DNA of 64,000 nt, taken from the NCBI GenBank assembly GCA_016203535.1, contig JACQMO010000019.1, positions 23,899-87,898 of the forward strand. The letters are read 5' to 3'. The position numbers and the translations under genes are program-made. Below the pieces are notes generated by a model. The model was not told where the DNA came from, ran no database searches, and saw only the letters and a list, made by a program, of their open reading frames with translations. The DNA is from Candidatus Uhrbacteria bacterium. GTDB taxonomy: Bacteria; Patescibacteriota; Patescibacteriia; 2-12-FULL-60-25. This document shows positions 51,373-58,409 of the stretch, in pieces (the first letter of the stretch is position 1; each line of letters opens with the position of its first letter).

Positions 51373-51976
51373 GCGGCCGCGCCTGAACCTTGGCGTGCTG
51401 ACGGAGGTGCGCGACCACATCGACGCCGGTCTTGAGCACGATCAGGAGCCCGAGCGCGTAGACCGGCAACCCGAACACCTGAAACAACAGACCGCCGAAG
51501 ATGATCGAAACCTGCATGATCACGATCCGCGAATACGGCGCCTCCATGACCTGCTGCTCCGTCACGCGGAGATATTCCTGCTTGCCGATGAAATTCGTCG
51601 CGAAGGAGACGCCGTGGCTCACGAAGAGCCCGACGATCGCGGGCGCCGTCTCCCATAGCGCGGCGAGGATGGGCTTCAGCGGGAATGATTCGAACGACCC
51701 GGCGCCCGGCGCGAAAAACGCGGTGAGAAACACAAGATGCGCGGCCATGAACGCGCCGTAATGCAGAAGAAAGAACGGGATGAGAAAAAACTTGAGCCCG
51801 CCTTTGAATTTTGTGAACTTGAGGATGTTGTAGAACCCGATCACGGCGCTTTCCACCCAGTACAGCATGAAGATGGTGTAGAGGTCCCATCCGCCGTACA
51901 GCACGCCGAAGAGCGGAACCGCGTTGGCGACGACGAGCGACACGACGGAGACGGACGATCGAAGCGGCTGAAGCAT
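51335..51976 (-). CDS. Polytopic membrane protein, DUF6498-like
   Basis: Function unknown. The ATG at 51976 (MLQPLRSSVSVVSLVVANAVPLFGVLYGGWDLYTIFMLYWVES) opens on two helices and matches, by eye, the DUF6498 pattern of a YGGWD word followed by YW-E. In 213 residues there are about six helices and a basic tail (LRQHAKVQARPPILSSTPRASKT) that overlaps the ligase gene tail to tail. Divergent from the Com-like gene at 52042. The track's earlier starts add an implausible polar leader. Confidence 0.65.
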   Translation of the reverse strand: MLQPLRSSVSVVSLVVANAVPLFGVLYGGWDLYTIFMLYWVESAVIGFYNILKFTKFKGGLKFFLIPFFLLHYGAFMAAHLVFLTAFFAPGAGSFESFPLKPILAALWETAPAIVGLFVSHGVSFATNFIGKQEYLRVTEQQVMEAPYSRIVIMQVSIIFGGLLFQVFGLPVYALGLLIVLKTGVDVVAHLRQHAKVQARPPILSSTPRASKT

Positions 51977-52041
51977 TTCCCCATAATAACATGGGAAAAA
52001 TACGTCTGTACCGCACCATACGGATGTGCCAGAATGCACCC

Positions 52042-52245
52042 ATGCCCTGCCTCATCAAGGAACATCGCTGCCGCAGTTGCCACAAACTGCTGTTCAAGGG
52101 CGCCTTGGTGGAAGGCGAGGTAGAAATCAAATGCCGCTCCTGTCACGAGCTGAATCGTTTCATGGCAAGCCAGTTCAACGACTTGCTCTGCCTGATCCCA
52201 AACTGCCCGGGACGTATCTCATTCCAACCACAGCCACCCCCATGA
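52042..52245 (+). CDS. Com-like small zinc-finger protein
   Basis: Resembles Com, the phage Mu zinc-binding translational activator of mom, and its many small relatives. From the ATG at 52042 the 67 residues read EHRCRSCHKLLFKGALVEGEVEIKCRSCHELNRF, with two CxxC pairs 20 residues apart and the EIKC-C-N-L pattern of the family. The rest is a short tail with another Cys pair (LLCLIPNCPG). Upstream in-frame ATGs exist and no ribosome site decides between them. No mom-like or other phage gene is nearby, so a host function is possible. Confidence 0.65.
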   Translation: MPCLIKEHRCRSCHKLLFKGALVEGEVEIKCRSCHELNRFMASQFNDLLCLIPNCPGRISFQPQPPP

Positions 52246-52294
52246 GACATCGCTGATCTTCGCCCGTCCGACGCCTCCTTCCCACGAAGCTTTA

Positions 52295-52323
52295 AAGCTC
52301 ACTCCGGTGAGTTTATTTTTTTT
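52295..52323 (+). terminator. Terminator-like hairpin directly before nrdD
   Basis: AAGCTCAC and GTGAGTTT pair around TCCG and run into ATTTTTTTT. Only eight bases separate the T-run from the nrdD ATG. It could end upstream transcription or act as an attenuator. Nothing else was recognised in 52246-52331. Confidence 0.6.
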
Positions 52324-52331
52324 CCAACCAT

Positions 52332-54464
52332 ATGACTGCACCCTCCACGGTCCCCACTCACGTCATAAAGCGCACGGGGACGCGCGTCGCGCTCGACGTG
52401 TCCCGGATCACGACCGCCATAAAAAAAGCCGGGGAAGCGACCGGTGAATTCAACCCCTCCGTCGCGCGCCGTCTTGCGGAAACGGTCGCGCACTACATCC
52501 GCAAACGCGCGGAAAAAACTCCGGAGATCCACGTCGAAGAAATCCAGGACATCGTCGAGTTTTGTCTCATGGGTTCGGGATACTTCCGGACGGCGCGCGC
52601 CTACATCGTCTATCGGGAAACGCGCGCCCGCGCCCGCGCGACACGGGGGGTAAGCATCGAAGTCGAACAGACCATCGGGGAATATCTTCTCCAGTCCGAC
52701 TGGCGCGTCCATGCCAACGCGAACCAGGGATATTCCCTCGGGGGGATGATCCTGAACACCTCGGGGAAACTCATCGCGAACTACTGGCTCAATTCCGTCT
52801 ATCCCAAAACGATCCGCGACGCCCACGTAGAGGGCGACATCCACATCCACGATCTCGACATGTTCTCCGGATACTGCGCGGGATGGAGTCTGCGCCAGCT
52901 TCTTGAGGAGGGGTTCAACGGCGTCCCCGGCAAAGTCGAATCCTCGCCCCCAAAACATCTCGAAACGGCCGTGGCGCAAATGGTGAATTTTCTCGGGACC
53001 CTCCAGAACGAATGGGCGGGCGCGCAGGCCTTTTCCTCATTCGATACGCTTCTCGCGCCGTACGTGAAGATCGACGAGCTGGATGAACGCCGGGTCAAGC
53101 AATGCATCCAGCAGTTCGTGTTCAACATGAACGTCCCGTCCCGATGGGGAACGCAGACCCCGTTCACCAACATCACCCTCGACTGGACGTGTCCCGAAGA
53201 CCTGAAATCGGTCCATCCGAAAATCGCGGGGGAGGAACAGCCGTTCACGTACGGCGACTGCCAGGAAGAGATGAACCTGATCAACAAGACGTTCATCGAC
53301 GTGATGTCCGCCGGCGACGCCAAGGGCAGGATCTTCACGTTTCCCATCCCGACGTACAACCTCACGAAGGATTTCGACTGGGACAGCCCGCACGCCAAGG
53401 CATTGTTCGAGATGACCGCCACGTATGGCATCCCGTACTTCCAGAATTTCATCAATTCGACCCTGAACCCTTCCGACGTTCGAAGCATGTGCTGTCGCTT
53501 GCAGCTCGACATGCGGCAGCTTCGATCACGGGGCGGCGGCTTATTCGGATCGGCGGAAATGACCGGGAGCGTCGGCGTCGTCACCATCAATCTCGCGCGG
53601 ATCGGGTATCTGGCGTCTTCCGAACACGATTTCAAAGAGCGGCTGCGCCGGCTCATGGACCTTGCGAAAGAATCGCTCGAGATCAAACGGAAAGTCGTCC
53701 AGGAAAACATCGAGCGGGGGCTTCTCCCCTTCACGCGGAGATACCTCCCGAGCCTGCACAACCATTTTTCCACCATCGGAATCAACGGCATGAACGAAGC
53801 GCTGCTGAACTTCCTGCAACAGGACATCTCGACGGACGGAGGAAGATCATTCTGTCTTGAGATTCTCGACATGATTCGGAAGCGGCTGGCGGACTTCCAG
53901 GAAGAAACCGGGCATCTCTACAATCTTGAAGCGACTCCGGCGGAGGGAACGACCTATCGGTTCGCGAAGGAGGACCGCATGCGTTTTCCCGGCATCGTCC
54001 AGGCCGGAACCCCGGACGCGCCGTACTACACCAACTCCACGCATCTCCCCGTCAGCTTTACGGCAAACCCTCTTGAGGCGCTTGATCATCAGGACGAGCT
54101 TCAATGCAAATACACCGGCGGAACGGTCTTGCATCTCTTTCTCGGGGAACGCATCCACGACTGGAAGATGTGTCGGGAATTCGTGCGACGCGTGGCGAAC
54201 GGGTATCACCTTCCGTATTTCACCATCACGCCGACATTCAGCATCTGTCCGACGCACGGCTATCTCCCCGGGGAAGTGGCGGAGTGCCCGACCTGCCAAT
54301 CGTCCTGCGAGGTATGGTCGCGGATCGTCGGGTACTTCCGTCCCGTCGACCAATGGAACAAAGGAAAACAGAGCGAGTATGCGGACCGTGTGGAATTCGA
54401 CGTGCCGTCCACGTCTCCGGATGCCGCGCAACCGGTATGCGAATTGCAGGATATCAGGACGTAA
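52332..54464 (+). CDS. nrdD: Anaerobic ribonucleoside-triphosphate reductase (class III)
   Basis: Makes deoxynucleotides without oxygen using a glycyl radical. The 710 residues have an N-terminal ATP-cone (VIKRTGTRVALDVSRITTAIKKAG), the reductase barrel with CxxC-type active-site cysteines (SMCCRLQLDMRQL region), the C-terminal zinc site THGYLPGEVAECPTCQSSC, and the glycyl radical loop SRIVGYFRPVDQWNKGKQSEY near residue 680, where Gly corresponds to the radical site. It overlaps nrdG by 28 bases. A terminator-like hairpin abuts its start. Implies an anaerobic or facultative lifestyle. Confidence 0.94.
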   Translation: MTAPSTVPTHVIKRTGTRVALDVSRITTAIKKAGEATGEFNPSVARRLAETVAHYIRKRAEKTPEIHVEEIQDIVEFCLMGSGYFRTARAYIVYRETRARARATRGVSIEVEQTIGEYLLQSDWRVHANANQGYSLGGMILNTSGKLIANYWLNSVYPKTIRDAHVEGDIHIHDLDMFSGYCAGWSLRQLLEEGFNGVPGKVESSPPKHLETAVAQMVNFLGTLQNEWAGAQAFSSFDTLLAPYVKIDELDERRVKQCIQQFVFNMNVPSRWGTQTPFTNITLDWTCPEDLKSVHPKIAGEEQPFTYGDCQEEMNLINKTFIDVMSAGDAKGRIFTFPIPTYNLTKDFDWDSPHAKALFEMTATYGIPYFQNFINSTLNPSDVRSMCCRLQLDMRQLRSRGGGLFGSAEMTGSVGVVTINLARIGYLASSEHDFKERLRRLMDLAKESLEIKRKVVQENIERGLLPFTRRYLPSLHNHFSTIGINGMNEALLNFLQQDISTDGGRSFCLEILDMIRKRLADFQEETGHLYNLEATPAEGTTYRFAKEDRMRFPGIVQAGTPDAPYYTNSTHLPVSFTANPLEALDHQDELQCKYTGGTVLHLFLGERIHDWKMCREFVRRVANGYHLPYFTITPTFSICPTHGYLPGEVAECPTCQSSCEVWSRIVGYFRPVDQWNKGKQSEYADRVEFDVPSTSPDAAQPVCELQDIRT

Positions 54465-55129
54465 GTCTCATCGATTTTCCCGGAGTCATCTCCGCCGTCA
54501 TTTTTACGCAAGGATGCCCGTTCCGCTGTCCCTACTGCCATAACCCGGAGCTCATCCCGCGGACATCTTCGCACGAACGGACCTCCGAAGAGGTGATCGG
54601 GCGCCTCCGCCGCCATCGGAACATGATCGAGGGCGTCTGCATCACCGGCGGCGAGCCGACGATCCACCGCGATCTTCCGGATTTCCTTCGTCTGTTGCGA
54701 CGGGAAGGCGTCTTGATAAAACTGGACACGAACGGGGTGAACCCTCCGATGATTGAGCGGATCATCGCGGAACGCCTGGTTGATTATGTGGCGATGGACG
54801 TGAAGCACACGTGGGAAAAATACAACCTCATCGTTCGGAGCGGGAATATCCGGATCGGAGACCGATGCCGGCGCACCTTCGAGATCATCCAGGAAGGGGG
54901 AATCCCGCATGAATTCCGGACGACGGTGTACCCCGGCTTTCACACCGAAGACGACCTGCTCCGCATCGGAGCGTATTTCCAAAGCGGCGAGCGGTACGTC
55001 CTCCAGCCGATCCGATACGGAAAAACGCTTGATCCGGATCTGCCGCGGTTCCCGCAACTTGATCTTGAGCGCGTCCGCCTGACCATCCAGGAGCGGCGAC
55101 CGGGCGTGGAGGTGGCGGTGCGGGAGTAA
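54437..55129 (+). CDS. nrdG: Anaerobic ribonucleotide reductase activase (radical SAM)
   Basis: Radical SAM enzyme that generates the glycyl radical on NrdD. The ATG at 54437, inside the end of nrdD, gives MRIAGYQDVSLIDFPGVISAVIFTQGCPFRCPYCHNPEL: the CxxxCxxC cluster motif at residues 28-35 and the typical start. ITGGEPTIH and LDTNG are the SAM-binding words. The 230 residues match the longer NrdG/PflA-like subtype rather than the 150-residue E. coli form. The overlap with nrdD indicates coupling. An intrinsic terminator follows. Confidence 0.92.
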   Translation: MRIAGYQDVSLIDFPGVISAVIFTQGCPFRCPYCHNPELIPRTSSHERTSEEVIGRLRRHRNMIEGVCITGGEPTIHRDLPDFLRLLRREGVLIKLDTNGVNPPMIERIIAERLVDYVAMDVKHTWEKYNLIVRSGNIRIGDRCRRTFEIIQEGGIPHEFRTTVYPGFHTEDDLLRIGAYFQSGERYVLQPIRYGKTLDPDLPRFPQLDLERVRLTIQERRPGVEVAVRE

Positions 55130-55146
55130 CACAGTACTCAACAATG

Positions 55147-55177
55147 AAAAATACCTCGCCCTTTGCGAGGTATTTTT
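55147..55177. terminator. Bidirectional terminator between nrdG and tRNA-Ser
   Basis: AAAAATACCTCGC and GCGAGGTATTTTT form a 13-bp perfect stem with a five-base loop. Confidence 0.85.
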
Positions 55178-55179
55178 CA

Positions 55180-55269
55180 TGGCGGAGAGGGTGAGATTCG
55201 AACTCACGGTACCGTTGCCGGTACACCGGATTTCGAGTCCGGCGCATTCGACCACTCTGCCACCTCTCC
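55180..55269 (-). tRNA. tRNA-Ser (anticodon CGA)
   Basis: On the minus strand GGAGAGG pairs with CCTCTCC, anticodon arm CCGGA-CTCGAAA-TCCGG, variable arm TACCGGCAACGGTA, T-arm GTGAG-TTCGAAT-CTCAC, GCCA encoded. Confidence 0.95.
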
Positions 55270-55361
55270 ATATTTCTCGGCGATACCTCGGGCAAAAACT
55301 TGAGCAGAGTGTTCGCCGGGGCTCCTTTTGTCGCCCGTTCGCCCGCTTGTGGCGGGCTCAC

Positions 55362-55381
55362 CCACTCTGCCACCTCTCCAT
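55362..55381. repeat. 20-bp duplicate of the tRNA-Ser 5' end
   Basis: CCACTCTGCCACCTCTCCAT repeats 55252-55271 exactly, which is the 5' end of tRNA-Ser plus one flanking base pair. The copy is followed by unrelated DNA with a GAGCCCGCC/GGCGGGCTC-type hairpin, so it is a truncated relic. The rest of 55270-55427 holds nothing else I recognise. Confidence 0.7.
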
Positions 55382-55427
55382 TGCTCGGCGGGAGCGTAAC
55401 GAAAAAAACGATTCCCGTCCAGGTCGC

Positions 55428-56192
55428 TTATCCGCACTCCACCCACTCCGGTTCACCGCGCAACTCTCGTCCGGAAAAACGGAAGATGCGGAACCCGTTC
55501 TGCTGCGTCGAAGAGCCGCCGTTCACCACGCGGAGCGTTCGACGGCCGGGGAGACGCGTCTCCATGGGCACATGCCGGTGTCCGTGCAGGAGAAGGTCGC
55601 ATCGCCCATGGAGCCGCCGGATAAGGTACTGCCCAAGCGTCAGTTCCGCCGCGAACCGCGTCCGGAACATCGCGGCGAGTTTCTCCATCCAGTTTTCTTC
55701 GGGCAACGGGACGACATGATGGTGCATGGCGACGACGACGAAATCCTCGCGTCCGGCGTCTTCGATCGCGCGCGCGATCCGTTTGATCGTCCATCGCGCG
55801 AGCGTGCCGTGCGGGAAAAACGACCATCTGTTGTGAGGCCCGGTCGTGTCCACCGCGATGAGATACAGTCCCGGACGGCGCACGATGCACATCCGCTGAT
55901 TCTCCATCATGTCCTTCGCGACCTCATGCCCCAGCCGATCATGGTTCCCGGGGATCACCGTGCAGGAACCCCCATCCAAAAATTCCTCAAACACGCGTTT
56001 GAACTGATCGTACTCCAGCGCGCGTCCGTTTTCCGTCACATCTCCCGTCACGAGAACGTGGTCCACCCGCCGCTCCCGCAGCCGATCGCGAAGGGATTCC
56101 GCCTGCTTCAAACGCGCCTCGGACAGATCGAAGTGGAGGTCGGAGAGATGGGCAATCGTGCGCGACATACGGCCGTTTTTCGCATGGTACAT
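55428..56192 (-). CDS. Calcineurin-like metallophosphoesterase
   Basis: Binuclear-metal phosphoesterase of the cAMP phosphodiesterase/CpdA-like class; substrate unknown. The ATG at 56192 follows GAAGGAATT. The 254 residues contain all five motifs in order: LSDLHFD near 16, VTGDVTENG near 48, IPGNHDR near 80, AMHHHVVP near 150, and LLHGHRHVP near 200. It stands alone between tRNA-Ser and a divergent small gene. CpdA-like cyclic nucleotide hydrolysis is possible, but such enzymes cannot be told apart from sequence alone. Confidence 0.85.
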   Translation of the reverse strand: MYHAKNGRMSRTIAHLSDLHFDLSEARLKQAESLRDRLRERRVDHVLVTGDVTENGRALEYDQFKRVFEEFLDGGSCTVIPGNHDRLGHEVAKDMMENQRMCIVRRPGLYLIAVDTTGPHNRWSFFPHGTLARWTIKRIARAIEDAGREDFVVVAMHHHVVPLPEENWMEKLAAMFRTRFAAELTLGQYLIRRLHGRCDLLLHGHRHVPMETRLPGRRTLRVVNGGSSTQQNGFRIFRFSGRELRGEPEWVECG

Positions 56193-56233
56193 AATTCCTT
56201 CTTTTTCCGCGATCTGTGTTATCCTCTTCGCAT

Positions 56234-56455
56234 ATGGCCGAATTCGAAACCCTGAGAGGACTCTGCCTGGACGATCACGGCGCGCCGAAGCCGAAACCGG
56301 AATGCCGCGCCGCAATCATCAACCATCTCATCCTCGAGGAGCTCATGGACATTGACGAGGCGGAAGATCTCGCGGAGAAGACGCTGCGCGAGACGGGCTT
56401 CTGGCCGGAACAGGAAATAACAGATCCTTCGTCGCCGTCGGAACCATCCGGATGA
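56234..56455 (+). CDS. Small acidic protein of unknown function
   Basis: Not recognised. From the ATG at 56234, 73 residues with an acidic helical middle (AAIINHLILEELMDIDEAEDLAEKTLRETGF) and a Ser/Pro-rich end. The charge pattern and absence of Cys or membrane segments suggest a small soluble helical protein. It is divergent from the phosphoesterase across 41 bases, with TTATCC shortly before the ATG as a possible -10. A terminator at 56552 follows. Confidence 0.5.
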   Translation: MAEFETLRGLCLDDHGAPKPKPECRAAIINHLILEELMDIDEAEDLAEKTLRETGFWPEQEITDPSSPSEPSG

Positions 56456-56551
56456 ATCGCTATCCACAGGGCGTCTGTTGACCGATTGCCTGCCGCATGT
56501 GAAAAATATCGTCGCATCTCGCCATCTCCATGCTTGATGGCGAGCCGCAGA

Positions 56552-56580
56552 AACTCCCGATGCATTTCGGGAGTTTTCTT
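56552..56580. terminator. Terminator right of the small acidic gene
   Basis: AAACTCCCG and CGGGAGTTT pair, followed by TCTTTT on the plus strand. Confidence 0.78.
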
Positions 56581-56597
56581 TTCCCAGAAACAAAGAA

Positions 56598-56636
56598 GCC
56601 TCCGCACCAACCGGTGAAACCGATTGATGCGGAGGC
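56598..56636 (-). terminator. Terminator of the second island's last lipoprotein gene
   Basis: On the minus strand GCCTCCGCA and TGCGGAGGC pair, with inner AATCGG/CCGGTT, followed by TTCTTTGTTT. Confidence 0.78.
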
Positions 56637-56646
56637 AAGATGGCGT

Positions 56647-57306
56647 CTAGCTGTCGTTCAGCCCGACGTCGCTGGAAAAGATCTGCGTGTTCCCCCATTT
56701 GTTGTCGAAGGGGAGGTGGTCCCGGTGGACGTACCTCTTCCCGACGGCGATTCTCGGCACCGCTGCCGAGCCGCTCAAGCTGCTCGGCTCGTACGCGATG
56801 ACCGTCCAATCCTGGGGACCCACGCCGCCCTTCAGGCGATCGAAGTAGAACGCTCCGACGCCGCCGGGCGGGATGAGGTACGCCGGCCGGACGCCGCCGT
56901 TCTTCTGCTGGACGTGCTCCACGACGAGATAGCTCTCGCCGCAGGGCAGGAGCGCGCGGCTCTGGACCTCGATGTAGACGTTGGTGCGGTTCGCGACGGA
57001 GAAGTTGAACCCGTCGTCGCATCCGCCCTTCGCCGTCCGAGGCAGGAGAACCACGCGGCCCTCGACCGGAAGGCCAACCGGAGTCGGCGCCGGAGGCGAG
57101 GACGCGGGTGCATCCGTGCCTGCCGGCTTCGGCGCCGCATGCTGCTGTCGCTCGGCGGAGAACCGCTCGCGATAGCAGGCCTTATCGCGCACGAGATCGC
57201 CGGTCTCGCAGTCCGAGATCGAACCCGGAACGAGCGGCGTCGAGACCGATGCCGCACAGCCGGTCACGACGAGGAACAGAACGAACAGAAACATGGTTGT
57301 TTTCAT
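56647..57306 (-). CDS. Lipoprotein A of the second island
   Basis: Not recognised. GAGGAGGAA lies nine bases before the ATG at 57306; the track's longer frame runs through the neighbouring gene. The 219 residues have a lipoprotein signal (FLFVLFLVVTGC), two cysteines soon after (DCETGDLV, KACYRERF), a Pro/Ala-rich linker (APASSPPAPTPVG) and a beta-rich domain with KGGCDDGFNFSVANRTNVYIEVQSRALLPCGESYLVVEHV, likely disulfide-bonded. The next gene upstream on the transcript ends 14 bases before, so both come from the promoter at 57.84 kb. Confidence 0.65.
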   Translation of the reverse strand: MKTTMFLFVLFLVVTGCAASVSTPLVPGSISDCETGDLVRDKACYRERFSAERQQHAAPKPAGTDAPASSPPAPTPVGLPVEGRVVLLPRTAKGGCDDGFNFSVANRTNVYIEVQSRALLPCGESYLVVEHVQQKNGGVRPAYLIPPGGVGAFYFDRLKGGVGPQDWTVIAYEPSSLSGSAAVPRIAVGKRYVHRDHLPFDNKWGNTQIFSSDVGLNDS

Positions 57307-57320
57307 CTTGGGCTTCCTCC

Positions 57321-57737
57321 TCACTTCTGGTTGGTTTTCTGCTCGAGCGCCTCGATGCGCGCTTCCTGGTCGTTCACCGCCGCGCCCACCGCCTTGATGG
57401 CCGTGGTCTGCTTGTGATCGACGTCCGACGGGAGCAACACGGGCGTGCCGCTTCCGATCTGCTCCTGGAGCCGCTGGCCGTCCGTGACCACCGGCGCCAT
57501 CACGTAGGTCGCGCGTCGCCCGGGCGGGAACACGAGCGGGGCGCCGATGCCGTAGCCCGCGCCGTCCACGTCCGAATCCACGCGCTCGACGCAATCCGTG
57601 TCGCCGTAGCGGGTTTCCGTGCACTGGGCGAACGTGCGGGTCGACGGCGTGTTCACCGTCCGCTGCTGGAAGTGAGCCTTCCCGCAGCCGGCCGCCATGG
57701 CGGCCAAGAAACACAACGTGGTGACTCCGGTCTTCAT
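57321..57737 (-). CDS. Lipoprotein B of the second island
   Basis: Not recognised. The ATG at 57737 follows CAGGGAGAACCAG and opens on a lipoprotein signal (GVTTLCFLAAMAAGC, lipobox MAAGC). The 138 residues include a Cys-containing acidic section (FAQCTETRYGDTDCVERVDSDVDG), a middle strand region (FPPGRRATYVMAPVV) and a C-terminal helix with coiled-coil spacing (AIKAVGAAVNDQEARIEALEQKTNQ), which could mediate trimerisation. First gene after the promoter at 57829-57857, about 90 bases upstream. Expressed with lipoprotein A. Confidence 0.62.
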   Translation of the reverse strand: MKTGVTTLCFLAAMAAGCGKAHFQQRTVNTPSTRTFAQCTETRYGDTDCVERVDSDVDGAGYGIGAPLVFPPGRRATYVMAPVVTDGQRLQEQIGSGTPVLLPSDVDHKQTTAIKAVGAAVNDQEARIEALEQKTNQK

Positions 57738-57828
57738 CTGCTGGTTCTCCCTGTTGGGTTGATGGTTGTCGTTTTTCGAAGCTGTCTCCATGAAACTGGC
57801 ACGATTTGGCCATTTCACAGAACAACCA

Positions 57829-57857
57829 AATATAGCATAAAAAAGCGTTTTTGTCAA
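57829..57857 (-). promoter_or_regulatory. Promoter of lipoproteins A and B
   Basis: On the minus strand TTGACA, 17 bases, TATATT. The spacer AAAACGCTTTTTTATGC matches the one at 61.4 kb at 14 of 17 positions. Confidence 0.8.
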
Positions 57858-57871
57858 GGATGGTTGGCAAA

Positions 57872-57895
57872 GAAAAAAGCCCGGAAAATCGGGCT
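57872..57895 (-). terminator. Terminator of lipoprotein C
   Basis: On the minus strand AGCCCG and CGGGCT pair and are followed by TTTTTTC. Confidence 0.8.
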
Positions 57896-57903
57896 GGAAA
57901 AGC

Positions 57904-58227
57904 CTACCGCGTCGGGTAGAACACCGGGGTCAGCGTGGCGTAGCCGTACGGATACCCGTACCAGTCGAGCTGACGATCGTGTCGGGCGGCCTCGCGGCGG
58001 GCGCGCTCCAGGCAGAGCGCCTTCTCCTCGCCGTCCATGCCGCCCAGCTTGGCCTGGCAGTTCGACATGGTCTGGTCATTTCCGACCGTCTTCGACTCGG
58101 AGTCGAAGACGCCGATGTGCGCCTCCGTCTCGCTCCGCGTGATGCCGTTCTGCACGTCCGTGATGCGCACGTCGTGCGTGCACCCCGCGATCAGGACAGC
58201 CATAGGAAGGATCGAAATACGTTTCAT
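57904..58227 (-). CDS. Lipoprotein C of the second island
   Basis: Not recognised. AAAGGAG lies six bases before the ATG at 58227, which opens on a lipoprotein signal (MKRISILPMAVLIAGC). The 107 residues include THDVRITDVQNGITRSETEAHIGVFDSESKTVG, a helix with two Cys (SNCQAKLGGMDGEEKALCLERARREA) and an aromatic tail (DWYGYPYGYATLTPVFYPT) rich in Tyr. It is a single-gene unit: own promoter 23 bases upstream, terminator 8 bases after the stop. Confidence 0.62.
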   Translation of the reverse strand: MKRISILPMAVLIAGCTHDVRITDVQNGITRSETEAHIGVFDSESKTVGNDQTMSNCQAKLGGMDGEEKALCLERARREAARHDRQLDWYGYPYGYATLTPVFYPTR

Positions 58228-58249
58228 CCAGAGCTCCTTTCGCACCTTG

Positions 58250-58278
58250 CTTATATCATCAATCTCCAGATAAATCAA
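58250..58278 (-). promoter_or_regulatory. Promoter of lipoprotein C
   Basis: On the minus strand TTGATT, 17 bases, TATAAG. The palindromic repeat at 58287-58320 lies directly upstream of the -35. Confidence 0.7.
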
Positions 58279-58286
58279 GCCCCCTT

Positions 58287-58320
58287 CTCATTCGCTCATT
58301 CGCACGAATGAGCGAATGAG
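58287..58320. repeat. Palindromic repeat, intergenic copy
   Basis: CTCATTCG twice, CA, then CGAATGAG twice: 16-bp perfect arms around two bases. It shares 32 identical bases with the copy inside dinB and lies just upstream of the lipoprotein C promoter. Confidence 0.85.
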
Positions 58321-58339
58321 AAGTGAACGAAAAAGAAAA

Positions 58340-58377
58340 GCCGGCAGGGGGACGTTGTGACACGTCCGCCTGCCGGC
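58340..58377 (-). terminator. Terminator of the large membrane protein operon
   Basis: On the minus strand GCCGGCAGG and CCTGCCGGC, with inner GGACGT/ACGTCC, followed by TTTTCTTTTT. Confidence 0.85.
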
Positions 58378-58409
58378 GAGGTGGGCGCGAGAGTCGCGCC
58401 AATGTGCGA

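Noticed and set aside
33725-58321. CRISPR array
   Set aside because: The palindromic repeat has only two distant copies and no regular spacers; no cas genes are present.
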